From positions 248,001 to 312,000 of the forward strand of contig NZ_JAPJZH010000004.1 in NCBI RefSeq assembly GCF_027889715.1: 64,000 bases of DNA. Reading direction: 5' to 3'. Origin of the DNA: Allohoeflea poritis (GTDB taxonomy: Bacteria; Pseudomonadota; Alphaproteobacteria; Rhizobiales; Rhizobiaceae). Shown piece by piece: positions 8,801-19,170 of this stretch. Below the pieces are notes generated by a model, which did not search any database, was not told the origin of the DNA, and worked only from the letters and a program-made list of their open reading frames with translations. The translations under genes were made by a program, and so were the position numbers. Within the stretch, counting starts at the first letter, position 1, and each line of letters starts with the position of its first letter.

Positions 8801-10369
8801 ATGTTCAACCGCAAATTCCGCCATGCCGTTCGCCGTTTTGCGCACGACCGAAGCGGCAATTTCATGATGATGTTCGGACTGGGTGTCGGAGTCATCTTCC
8901 TGGCCGCCGGTATTGCCGTGGACTATTCCATGGCGTTGGCCGGCAAGACACGAGTCAACAACGCACTGGATGCCGCAACGCTTGCCACGGCGCGCGCGCT
9001 GTCTGTGGGTGAAGTCGACCCGGACGATGCGGAAGACTATCTGGAGAGGATCTTCGCGGCGAATGTCGGCACCGCGATCGATGATCTCGATGACAGCCCC
9101 TATTTCCTTTACGATGTCATCATCAATGAGACGACGGGCGGGGTCTCGGCCTCGGCACGCTACAAACATGACCTCAAGCTTCTGCAGGTCGCGACGGGGC
9201 GAGACGACATTCAGGTGGCGAGCAGATCCGCTGTTCAATTCGGCGCGTCGGACATCGAAGTTGCGATGGTGCTCGATGTGACGGGATCGATGAACTGGGA
9301 CGATGCCGACGGAAATCACAAGCTGACGGCGCTGAAAGCGGCGGCCAAGGGCGCCGTGGAAAAGCTTCTCAACAACGCCAACGGAGCCGTCAAGATCAGC
9401 CTCGTTCCCTATGCTGAATCGGTGAATGTGGGCCCCAATCTCGCCAAATACATCTATGCCGACTACAAAGAGTCCAAAAGCGACGCGCCCACCTACAATT
9501 CCGCGCTCTTCAATGAAACCGGCGTTGGCTACGACTACGAGGCGTTCCAGGAGCAGTATGTTGAAGAATACTGCGGATGGGAGTGGGTCCGGCGGCGCAG
9601 GCGCTGGCGGCAGGTGTGGCGGTGCTATTCCGGATTGCCGGACGACTTCCGGGTCGAAAATAACGGCACCAATGTGGACCAGTGCGCAACGGACCGCAAG
9701 GCGCCGAAAACCAACGGCCGCACGAACTATCAGTACACAAACGCCGATCCGAGCACCGGCGGCATGATCAGCCGGGATTCGCGCCTGCGTGAAAGCGATT
9801 GCATCGATGAACAGATTGTGCCGCTGACGTCCAACAAGACGACGTTGGACAATGCGATCGATGCGATGAGCTATAATGGCGGTACCGCCGGTCACATCGG
9901 GCTGCAGTGGGCCTGGTATACCATTTCCCACAGCTGGCGAAACTTCTTGCCGGTGAGCTCCCAGCCGGGCGACCACACCACGGACCCGGACCTCGACAAA
10001 TATGTTATCTTCATGACGGACGGTGTCTTCAACACAGCCTATGCGGATAATACGGGGAGCGAAGGCTGGACGGGCCACAACCCTGCCTACTCTGAGTCTC
10101 CGGACCATACGACGGCATTGTGTTCGGCGATCAAGGCTCAGAATATCAAGGTGTTTGTGGTCGGCTTCGATCTGGATGAATCGGTCGCGGACGGCAATGC
10201 CAATCTGGAAAGAAGCTGGGTCCGCAACGCGCAGACGCTGTTGAGCAATTGCGCGACGCCGAATTCGACGAATGTCACCTATTTCTATCTGGCGGACGAC
10301 GCCGAGGCTTTGACCCTGGCGTTCGAGAATATCGCCCGGACAATCCGGAACCTGCGTCTGACGCTGTAG
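8801..10369 (+). CDS. TadG-like protein with von Willebrand A domain, paralogue 2
   Basis: The 522-residue protein has the same plan as its neighbour: SGNFMMMFGLG, one membrane segment (about 22-44), NNALDAATLATARA, and a vWA domain with MIDAS DVTGS starting at Asp159. The blocks CATDRKAP, AGHIGLQWAWYTISHSW and MTDGVFNTAYAD are shared with the other two copies. The central loop (about residues 258-283) is odd: an Arg/Trp-rich run GWEWVRRRRRWRQVWR sits in an otherwise acidic protein, and the next frame over the same DNA reads Gly/Ser-rich like the loop of paralogue 1. AGGGGG precedes the start. A strong hairpin follows the gene. Confidence 0.85.
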   Translation: MFNRKFRHAVRRFAHDRSGNFMMMFGLGVGVIFLAAGIAVDYSMALAGKTRVNNALDAATLATARALSVGEVDPDDAEDYLERIFAANVGTAIDDLDDSPYFLYDVIINETTGGVSASARYKHDLKLLQVATGRDDIQVASRSAVQFGASDIEVAMVLDVTGSMNWDDADGNHKLTALKAAAKGAVEKLLNNANGAVKISLVPYAESVNVGPNLAKYIYADYKESKSDAPTYNSALFNETGVGYDYEAFQEQYVEEYCGWEWVRRRRRWRQVWRCYSGLPDDFRVENNGTNVDQCATDRKAPKTNGRTNYQYTNADPSTGGMISRDSRLRESDCIDEQIVPLTSNKTTLDNAIDAMSYNGGTAGHIGLQWAWYTISHSWRNFLPVSSQPGDHTTDPDLDKYVIFMTDGVFNTAYADNTGSEGWTGHNPAYSESPDHTTALCSAIKAQNIKVFVVGFDLDESVADGNANLERSWVRNAQTLLSNCATPNSTNVTYFYLADDAEALTLAFENIARTIRNLRLTL

Positions 10370-10766
10370 GTGCACTGCTGCCGGCCGGGCAGAGCCGGTC
10401 AAACAAAGCGATTGGAACGGCGGCTCAGGCCGCCGTTTCCAGTTTCTGCGGCAATATCCGAGTATCCGCACCGTATCCCGAGCACTGCGCACCAGGTGGC
10501 CGGCCCGGCAAATTCTTAACGCGGTCCTGAAATCACTGTGCCTGTTCTTGTGCTTTTATCGTTTCCACTGATGATCTTGCGAACTGTATTTCCGATAAAC
10601 CTGTTTCGATTCAAAGCTTTGTTTTTTTTAGTAAAATTTGAGCGATAAAATTAAGCTGAATTCAATCCTGAACCCCTAAAAAGGCGGATGGGATACTGCC
10701 GGCGAGCTGTGCCCAGATATGCGCGGCCGGCCGTGTTGTGTCCAATGATCAACCTAACGGGTAGAT
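10370..10766. other. 397-bp intergenic leader of the third TadG-like gene
   Basis: Apart from the hairpin at 10416-10438, this holds an AT-rich stretch around 10550-10670 that could carry the promoter of paralogue 3. A TTAAC half-site lies near 10516. No gene is supported. Confidence 0.5.
10416..10438 (+). terminator. Hairpin after TadG-like paralogue 2
   Basis: A perfect 9-bp stem (AACGGCGGC / GCCGCCGTT) with loop TCAG lies 46 bp after the stop codon. Only a very short T-run follows, so it may stop transcription weakly or stabilise the mRNA 3' end. Confidence 0.6.
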
Positions 10767-10769
10767 GTG

Positions 10770-12188
10770 ATGGGTACGGTAAAGTTGAATAAGCTCTTCG
10801 CGGATTTCCAACGCGACGAAGGCGGCAATTTCATGATGATTTTCGCCTTTGCAACGGCAGCGATCTTTCTGACGGTCGGGATGGCCGTCGAGTTTTCGCA
10901 TTCGATCAACATGAAAACCCGCGTGACGAATTCGCTGGATGCAGCAACGCTGGCCACGGCGCGCGCCCTGTCTATCGGTGAGATTACCGAAGAGCAGGCG
11001 GAGGATTATCTGGAGGCTGTCTTCATTGCCAATATCGGCGTCGACAGTCTGGCCGATAGCGATTTCACCATCCAGAACATCACCGTCAATCCGACGAACA
11101 AGACCGTTTCGGCCAAGGCCGTATACGACCAGGATCTGAAATTCATCAGTGTCGGCGCTGCTGCCGACAAACAGGCGGTCGGCAGCAACTCGGCTGCCAC
11201 CTACGGAATTTCCGATATCGAAGTGGCCATGGTGCTCGACACCACGGGCTCGATGGGCGGCTCGAAGATCACGGCGCTCCGGGAAGCCGCCGAAATCGGT
11301 GTCGAGGAGTTGCTCAGCGTCAACTCGGATACGGATGAAAAGGTCCGCATCAGCCTCATTCCCTACAGCTATGCCGTCAATACAGGCCCGCTGGCCCAGT
11401 ATGTCTATGCGGATTTCAAGAGCAAGAAGAGCGATGCGCCTCTCTACAGCAACGAGTTCTTCGATGACACCGGGATCGGCTATGACATCGCCGCCTTCCA
11501 GGCAACCGGCAACATGTCCGACATGTATGCCAATGATGACGGCACGCCGATCGACGATTGCGCCACCGACCGGAAAGCGCCCAAGAGCGGCACGAACTAT
11601 CAGTATTCGGACGCCAACCCCTCCTACGGCATGCTGCCGCGCGACTCGCGGCTGCATACGGACTGGTGCCCGACCGCGGCGCTGATGCCGCTTTCAAGTA
11701 ACGAGACGGCTCTGAAGAACCGCATTGCCAGCCTGGGTGCAAGCGGCTGGACGGCCGGACATATCGGATTGCAGTGGGCGTGGTACACGCTATCCCACGA
11801 CTGGTACGACTACCTGCCTGCCGGCTCGAAGCCGGGCGATCCGGCCGCCGATGAGGACCTTCAGAAATACGTCATCCTGATGACGGACGGCGAGTTCAAC
11901 ACGGCCTATGCGGACGTGAAGAAGAAAAACTGGTCGGCCGGCAGTCAGGGCGGCAAGTCGCGCACCCATACGGGTAATCTGTGCGATAACGTCAAGGGCG
12001 AAGACATCAAGATCTTCACCATCGGGTTCCAGCTCTACGATTCCACCGCGCTGGCCATGCTGAAGAGCTGCGCGACGCCGGATGATGGCGACGTCACCTT
12101 TCACTACGAACCGGAAACCGGCGCGGAGCTGAAGGAAACCTACGAGGAAATCGCGCGCACGATCCAGAGCCTGCGACTGATCCAGTAA
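10770..12188 (+). CDS. TadG-like protein with von Willebrand A domain, paralogue 3
   Basis: The 472-residue protein is the shortest of the three tandem copies. It has the Tad-type N-terminus (GGNFMMIFAFA), a membrane segment (about 22-44) ending in EFSHS rather than DYS, and a vWA domain with MIDAS DTTGS from Asp157. The variable central loop is reduced to a short stretch (QATGNMSDMYANDDG), so most of the length difference to paralogues 1 and 2 lies there. The start is ambiguous: GTG 10767 and ATG 10770 are adjacent and no strong Shine-Dalgarno is visible. A strong intrinsic terminator follows at 12209. Confidence 0.84.
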   Translation: MGTVKLNKLFADFQRDEGGNFMMIFAFATAAIFLTVGMAVEFSHSINMKTRVTNSLDAATLATARALSIGEITEEQAEDYLEAVFIANIGVDSLADSDFTIQNITVNPTNKTVSAKAVYDQDLKFISVGAAADKQAVGSNSAATYGISDIEVAMVLDTTGSMGGSKITALREAAEIGVEELLSVNSDTDEKVRISLIPYSYAVNTGPLAQYVYADFKSKKSDAPLYSNEFFDDTGIGYDIAAFQATGNMSDMYANDDGTPIDDCATDRKAPKSGTNYQYSDANPSYGMLPRDSRLHTDWCPTAALMPLSSNETALKNRIASLGASGWTAGHIGLQWAWYTLSHDWYDYLPAGSKPGDPAADEDLQKYVILMTDGEFNTAYADVKKKNWSAGSQGGKSRTHTGNLCDNVKGEDIKIFTIGFQLYDSTALAMLKSCATPDDGDVTFHYEPETGAELKETYEEIARTIQSLRLIQ

Positions 12189-12208
12189 CGCGTCATCGCG
12201 GGGGCTGC

Positions 12209-12241
12209 AGCCGGTCGCCATGAAGGCGGCCGGCTTTTTTT
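12209..12241 (+). terminator. Intrinsic terminator after TadG-like paralogue 3
   Basis: GCCGGTCGCC pairs with GGCGGCCGGC (one G-T wobble, loop ATGAA), followed by seven T residues. It starts 21 bp after the stop codon at 12188 and is the clearest rho-independent terminator in the window. Confidence 0.9.
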
Positions 12242-12278
12242 GTTTCAGAACTGTCTTCCATGCTTCGGTTGACCGGCT

Positions 12279-12494
12279 TTGGCCAACTACGATGCCGCCG
12301 TCGACGTGGTCAAGACGCGCATGTGGCTGGCCTATCTGGGCGGCTGCTCGATCGCCTTCGAGCGCAATACCGCGCGCCTCTTCCAGACTGTTTCGACGCA
12401 CAAGCGGCGCGGGCCGAGCGGCCTGCTCCCGACACGCGCCGATCTTTATGTTCCGAAATCGGTCGAGCCGGGCGTGTGCGGTCCGGACGGATAG
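12279..12494 (+). pseudogene. Truncated C-terminal remnant of a cyclopropane-fatty-acid synthase gene
   Basis: The frame reads LANYDAAVDVVKTRMWLAYL and continues with GGCSIAFERN, KRRGPSG and PTRADLY, which matches the last about 60 residues of the intact cfa ending at 13878. No methyltransferase core precedes it; the similarity stops abruptly at about 12282, right after the terminator of the previous gene. It differs from the intact copy by substitutions and a small deletion (AAVDVVK against AAVAEVGEVK) and has about 12 extra residues at the end. It is best explained as the decayed 3' end of a second cfa copy. Confidence 0.85.
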
Positions 12495-12576
12495 ATCATT
12501 TTCCGCCTCGGAAGCTTCCATTTGCGCCCCATACGCTCTAGGTTCGCCCGGTTTTAACAGGAACGGAGCGGTCGAC

Positions 12577-13878
12577 ATGGGTGCCAAGGGCAGAGCGAAG
12601 TCCCTTCGCAAACTTCTCGCGCATGCGCGTGATCTGATGCAGATCGATGTGGGCTTCGTTCTTTGGGACGGATCGACCGTGCCGGACGATCTGGCCAAGG
12701 ATGCCTTTGCGATCAAACTGGCCGACGAGGGTGTTGTTGCAGCGCTTCTGCGCAAGCCGAAGATGGAGACGCTGGCCAATCTGTGGGTCTCCAAGCGCAT
12801 CGATCTCGTCAACGGAGACATATTCGATCTGACGGCGCAGAAGCCGAAGGTGCGCACCCGCGAGATCCGCAAGAAGCTGAGCAAATGGACGGCGTTCAAT
12901 GCGTTGCGCAAATTCGCGTTTGTCGGGCGCGGCGGTCCGTGGCCGCTGGAAGAGCAGTCCGACGAGAAACCCAGCGACGGCAGCCGCGAGGAAAACGAGA
13001 AGAACATCCAGTATCACTACGATGTCTCCAACGCCTTCTATGCGCTGTGGCTCGACAAGGAGATGGTCTACACCTGCGCCTACTGTACCGACTGGGACAA
13101 CGACATCGACCAGATGCAGCAGGACAAGCTCGAGATGATCTGCCGCAAGCTGCGGCTCAAACCAGGCGAACACCTGCTCGATATCGGCTGCGGCTGGGGC
13201 GCCCTTTCATTCTACGCGGCGCAGAATTACGGCGTCACCACGCTCGGCGTATCACTGGCCACACAGCAGATCGAATATGCCAAGGCGAAGGCGGAACGGC
13301 TGGGGCTGACCGACCGGGTCAAGTTCGAACTGGCCGATTATGCGACCGTCGAGGGCAAATTCGACAAGGTGGCGGCGATCGGCATCCAGGAGCATATCGG
13401 CATCGCCAACTACCCGACCTATTACGGGACGGTCAAACGCGTGCTCAAGCCGGACGGTCTCTTCCTGCACCACGCGATCACGCGCCAGGCACGGAAGGAC
13501 GACAAGGACTTCAAAAGAAAGAACGAAGAAACCAAGCTGATCACCAAATATATTTTCCCCGGCGGGGAACTGGACCATATCGGCAACACGATCACCAGCC
13601 TTGAGCGGTTCGGGTTCGAGGTTCACGACGTGGAAGCCTGGCGCGAGCACTATCAGCGCACCTGCCGTCGCTGGCACGACCGTCTGCTGGCCAACTACGA
13701 TGCGGCGGTCGCCGAGGTGGGCGAGGTCAAGACACGGCTGTGGCTGGTTTATCTGGGCGGCTGCTCGATCACTTTCGAGCGCAATGGCATGAAGCTTTAC
13801 CAGACACTCGTATCGAACAAGCGGCGCGGCCCGAGCGGCCTGCCGCCGACACGGGCCGATCTTTACCGGCAGACATGA
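12577..13878 (+). CDS. cfa: Cyclopropane-fatty-acyl-phospholipid synthase family protein
   Basis: The 433-residue enzyme is predicted to transfer a methylene group from SAM to the double bond of membrane phospholipid acyl chains. The N-terminal about 130 residues form a lipid-binding-like region, then NIQYHYDVSNAFYALWLD, the SAM motif LLDIGCGWGALSFYAA, and the family stretch KVAAIGIQEHIG. The start at 12577 (MGAKGRAKSL) is preceded by GGAG; the open frame continues upstream, but that part includes the degenerate cfa remnant in another frame. It converges on acs. Confidence 0.93.
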   Translation: MGAKGRAKSLRKLLAHARDLMQIDVGFVLWDGSTVPDDLAKDAFAIKLADEGVVAALLRKPKMETLANLWVSKRIDLVNGDIFDLTAQKPKVRTREIRKKLSKWTAFNALRKFAFVGRGGPWPLEEQSDEKPSDGSREENEKNIQYHYDVSNAFYALWLDKEMVYTCAYCTDWDNDIDQMQQDKLEMICRKLRLKPGEHLLDIGCGWGALSFYAAQNYGVTTLGVSLATQQIEYAKAKAERLGLTDRVKFELADYATVEGKFDKVAAIGIQEHIGIANYPTYYGTVKRVLKPDGLFLHHAITRQARKDDKDFKRKNEETKLITKYIFPGGELDHIGNTITSLERFGFEVHDVEAWREHYQRTCRRWHDRLLANYDAAVAEVGEVKTRLWLVYLGGCSITFERNGMKLYQTLVSNKRRGPSGLPPTRADLYRQT

Positions 13879-13900
13879 AAAAGGGGGCTGGCGGCCCCCT
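13878..13900 (-). terminator. Terminator hairpin between convergent cfa and acs
   Basis: AGGGGGC and GCCCCCT form a 7-bp stem with loop TGGCG. Read on the minus strand the stem is followed by four T residues, so it best serves acs; on the plus strand it may also end cfa transcripts. Confidence 0.7.
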
Positions 13901-13923
13901 CAATCAACAATTAGCCGTCTCAA

Positions 13924-15873
<1,950 letters not shown>

Positions 15874-16117
15874 GTACTCCTCCATTACAGGCATCCGGCG
15901 GCCGACTCCCGTCCGGCAATGCCGGTCCGCTGCCCATGTCGTTGTTCTTCATAGCAGTTGTTTTCGTTGAGGCAATTAGACTTAGAGCCCATTCGGACGA
16001 TCGCGGGCGGTTTGATTGCAATTGGCCGCGATTGGCGTTATAGAGGCGCCAATTCCCGGAAAATGTGGTAATGCCCACGGCCCGCCCCCGGAGCGGGCGG
16101 ACAGGAGAAATTTATCC

Positions 16118-16831
16118 ATGGCTCAACAATTGCTCATGCCGAAGGCCACGGCCGTATGGCTGGTCGACAACACGGCGCTGACCTTCGAACAGATCGCGCA
16201 ATTCTGCAAGCTGCACACGCTGGAGGTCAAAGCCATTGCCGACGGCGAATCGGCGCAGGGCATCAAGGGCCTCGACCCGATCCAGACCGGCCAGCTGTCA
16301 CGCGACGAGATCGCCGCGGGCGAAGCCGATGCGGCGCACAAGCTGAAACTTTCGAGCCCGAAGGTGCATGTGCCCGAGCTGAAGCGAAAGGGGCCGCGCT
16401 ATACGCCCGTGTCCAAGCGGCAGGACCGGCCGAACGCCATTTTATGGCTGGTGCGCAACCATCCCGAACTGCGCGACGCGCAGATCTCGCGGCTTGTCGG
16501 CACGACCAAATCGACCATCGAGCAGATCCGCGAGCGCACCCACTGGAACTCGGCGAACCTGACGCCACTCGATCCGGTGACGCTCGGCCTGTGCACGCAG
16601 ATCGACCTCGACATGGAAGTGGAAAAGGCCGCCAAGGACCGTCCGGCGGACGTGGTGGTGCGCGAGGACGAGACCCTGCTTCCGGCGCAGGAGACCGAGG
16701 GCTTTGCCTTCGATACAACGCCGCCGGCGCCCAAGAAGGAAGAGGACGAAATCGACGCCGATGCCGTTTTCGCCAAGCTCAATTCGCTGAAGACGGACAA
16801 GCCGGAAGAATCGGAAGAGCCAAAGGAATAG
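16118..16831 (+). CDS. trcR: DUF1013 protein, probable cell-cycle regulator TrcR
   Basis: The 237-residue soluble protein matches the DUF1013 family, almost confined to alphaproteobacteria and reported as the transcription-associated cell-cycle protein TrcR; the name is from memory. The N-terminus AVWLVDNTALTFEQIAQFC and the segment AILWLVRNHPELRDAQISRL followed by VGTTKSTIEQIRER look like two helix-turn-helix-like modules. The tail (about 185-237) is acidic and probably disordered. AGGAG precedes ATG 16118. Confidence 0.8.
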   Translation: MAQQLLMPKATAVWLVDNTALTFEQIAQFCKLHTLEVKAIADGESAQGIKGLDPIQTGQLSRDEIAAGEADAAHKLKLSSPKVHVPELKRKGPRYTPVSKRQDRPNAILWLVRNHPELRDAQISRLVGTTKSTIEQIRERTHWNSANLTPLDPVTLGLCTQIDLDMEVEKAAKDRPADVVVREDETLLPAQETEGFAFDTTPPAPKKEEDEIDADAVFAKLNSLKTDKPEESEEPKE

Positions 16832-16919
16832 GCCGGTTGGCCGGACTTTTCGGCAAGGGCAGTCCCGCCTTGCGGCATCCGGGGCAGGATATGCGGCAGG
16901 CGACGACGCAAAATACCGA

Positions 16920-17333
16920 ATGAAGCGATTTATCAAGCGCAACGCGCTTTGGGGCGCCTATATCGTTTTCCTGGTCCTTGCCGCGACCTTCGGCGCCCGT
17001 GAGGGCGCTCTCGATTTTTCCGGGCCGGGCGCCACGGGAAAGGCCGCGATATGGGCGGTCTTTATCGCCTTCCTGATCTATTCCATTCAGGCCCATCGGA
17101 AGGAAGTGTTCCTGCGATCCGTCGCCAAGGTGAACCAGCTCTGGTGGGGCCTTCAGATCGGCCTCGACCTTTATATCAGCGTGTTTCTGTCGCTGGCCCT
17201 GATCTACCTCGTCGAAGGTTCGCTTGCGGTGATGCTGCTTTGGGCTTTGCCGGTCCTGGTTTTTGCCAATCTTGCGATACTCCCCTACCTGATCCTCAAT
17301 TTCGGGGCGGTCTTCAGCGCCTTTGCGGGCTGA
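16920..17333 (+). CDS. Small integral membrane protein of unknown function
   Basis: The 137-residue protein is not recognised. It shows about four hydrophobic segments (about 10-25, 42-58, 80-99, 103-132) linked by short basic loops such as IQAHRKEVFLRSVAKVNQ, so the basic loops probably face the cytoplasm. No signal peptide or catalytic motif is visible. It lies 88 bp after the trcR-like gene on the same strand and may be co-transcribed. A 13-bp hairpin lies between it and the convergent abgT-type gene. Confidence 0.7.
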   Translation: MKRFIKRNALWGAYIVFLVLAATFGAREGALDFSGPGATGKAAIWAVFIAFLIYSIQAHRKEVFLRSVAKVNQLWWGLQIGLDLYISVFLSLALIYLVEGSLAVMLLWALPVLVFANLAILPYLILNFGAVFSAFAG

Positions 17334-17347
17334 TCATTAACGCCGTG

Positions 17348-17378
17348 CGGGCATGGGCCGCAATACGGCCCATGCCCG
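17348..17378. terminator. Long hairpin between convergent genes
   Basis: A perfect 13-bp stem around GGGCATGGGCCG and CGGCCCATGCCC with loop CAATA lies between two convergent stop codons. There is no T-run on either side, so it probably works as a shared RNA 3'-end structure or rho-assisted terminator. Confidence 0.65.
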
Positions 17379-17388
17379 GCGAGGCACG

Positions 17389-18930
17389 CTAATTCAAACT
17401 GAAGTCGACCACGGCACCCGGGCCGAGCGGGATGTTGAAGCCGGCCCAGATGACGATGATGGCAACGCCGGTGATCATCAGCCAGATCGAGTAGGGGATC
17501 ATCACCGCCATCAGGCTGCCGATGCCGAAATTCTTGTCCCAGCGCTGGCAGAAGATCAGGATCAGCGGGAAATAGACCATCAGCGGGGTGATGATGTTGG
17601 TGGCCGAATCGCCGATGCGGTAGGCGGCCGTCGCGGTTTCCGGGCTGATGCCGAGCAGCATCAGCATAGGCACCAGGATCGGCGCGAGCAGCGCCCATTT
17701 CGCGGAGGCCGAGCCGACGAAGAGATTGATGAAGCCGGACAGGATGAGCAGGCCTGCCAGGAGCAAAGGCCCCGGCATGTTGGTCCAGCGCAGGAACTCG
17801 GCGCCGTCGATGGCGAGGATCAGCCCGAGATTGGACCAGACGAACATGACGACGAAATGGGCGGCGGCAAAGGCCAGCACCAGATAGTAACCCATCTCGG
17901 ACATGGAGGCCGACATCAGCTTGACCAGGTCGCGGTGGTTCTTGATGACGCCGGTGACATGGCCATAGACCCAGCCGCTCAACAAAAACAGCAGGAAGAA
18001 GCCGGCGACCAGCGACTGGTAGAACGGGGTGAGGCGCGCCTCCGGCCTTGCCTCCTGATCGATCAGCGGGGTTCCGGGACCGACGGTGAGGACGATCCAG
18101 ACGGCGATGACCGCGAGGATGGTCAGCGCGCCCCAGATAAGACCGCGTTTTTCGACGTCGGTCAGCGGGCCGGAGATCGGCTCGTCCGTATCGGTGACCG
18201 TGCCGCCGGTCCATCTGCCGAGGCGCGGCTCCACATACCGGTCGGTGACGTACCAGATGACCGGCAGGTAGATGAAGAACAGCGCCATGATCAGATACCA
18301 GTTGCCGGCGATGTTGGCGTTCCAGGCCGGATCGAGGATCTCGGCGCCGGCCTCGGTGATGCCGAAGAGCAGCGCATCGAGCTGGCCGGGAAACAGATTG
18401 GCCGAAAAACCGCCGGAGACGCCGGCGAAGGCAGCCGCGATACCGGCGACCGGATGGCGTCCGGCCGCGGCGAAGATGACGCCTGCCAGCGGGATGAGCA
18501 CCACATAGGCGGCGTCGGCGGCAAGGTTGCCGATCATGCCGACGGCGACGACGATGGGGGTGAGCAGCGCCTTGGGCGCATTGCTGACGCCGGCGCGCAT
18601 GGCCGCGCCCAAAAAGCCGGTGCGCTCGGCGACACCGGCGCCCAGCATGACGACCAGCACGTAGCCGAGCGGATGGAAATGGGTGAAGGTGGCCGGCATA
18701 TCGGTAAAGAGGCGGCGCAGGTTCTCCGCCGACAACAGGCTCATGGCCTTTACCGGCTCGTCGGTGACCGGGTGAATGGCCGACAGGCCGATGAAGGAGG
18801 CAAGAACGCTGACGGCCATCAGGATCGCGATGAGCCAGAAAAAAATGAAGACCGGATCGGGCAGCCGGTTGCCGGTGCGTTCGATGGCGGCGATGAAGCC
18901 TCTGCTCGCCTGGGAGGGGGTATCCGACAT
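17389..18930 (-). CDS. AbgT family transporter
   Basis: The 513-residue polytopic protein belongs to the AbgT/MtrF family, whose members import p-aminobenzoyl-glutamate or export sulfonamides. Family stretches seen include RLPDPVFIFFWLI near residue 23, the HPLGYVLVVMLGAGVAERTG segment, GNLAADAAYVVLIPLAG, and INLFVGSASAKWALLAPI followed by VPMLM and SPETATAAYRIGDS. Around 12 hydrophobic segments are expected. AGGAA precedes the ATG. It stands alone, so no neighbour suggests the substrate. Confidence 0.9.
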   Translation of the reverse strand: MSDTPSQASRGFIAAIERTGNRLPDPVFIFFWLIAILMAVSVLASFIGLSAIHPVTDEPVKAMSLLSAENLRRLFTDMPATFTHFHPLGYVLVVMLGAGVAERTGFLGAAMRAGVSNAPKALLTPIVVAVGMIGNLAADAAYVVLIPLAGVIFAAAGRHPVAGIAAAFAGVSGGFSANLFPGQLDALLFGITEAGAEILDPAWNANIAGNWYLIMALFFIYLPVIWYVTDRYVEPRLGRWTGGTVTDTDEPISGPLTDVEKRGLIWGALTILAVIAVWIVLTVGPGTPLIDQEARPEARLTPFYQSLVAGFFLLFLLSGWVYGHVTGVIKNHRDLVKLMSASMSEMGYYLVLAFAAAHFVVMFVWSNLGLILAIDGAEFLRWTNMPGPLLLAGLLILSGFINLFVGSASAKWALLAPILVPMLMLLGISPETATAAYRIGDSATNIITPLMVYFPLILIFCQRWDKNFGIGSLMAVMIPYSIWLMITGVAIIVIWAGFNIPLGPGAVVDFSLN

Positions 18931-19137
18931 TTTTTGTTCCTATACGCTTTCCAGCGTCATGCGTGATGTCCCCGGCGCGCCCTATTGTGCGCGCTTTGGG
19001 GCCAGATTGCGGCGGGAAGCCGGCGCCTTTGGTCTTACAACTTTAGTTGGCAGTGCGGTGCGAATACAAACAAAACTTCCGAAAAACACGGGCAAGGGCT
19101 TGCTTGACTCTGTGTTTGTTTTTTGGAATCTATATTA

Positions 19138-19152
19138 GAACAAAACAAGAAC
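19138..19152 (-). promoter_or_regulatory. LexA box of the imuA-imuB-dnaE2 cassette
   Basis: GAACAAAACAAGAAC is GAAC-N7-GAAC, which on the other strand is the alphaproteobacterial LexA direct repeat GTTC-N7-GTTC. It lies 19 bp before the imuA start, the expected place for an SOS operator. Confidence 0.9.
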
Positions 19153-19170
19153 ATACGGAAGTAATGAACC

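Noticed and set aside
8642-10492. 616-codon minus-strand frame over TadG-like paralogue 2
   Set aside because: It mirrors the codon pattern of the real gene; similar shadow frames occur opposite the other paralogues. No motif or ribosome-binding site supports it.
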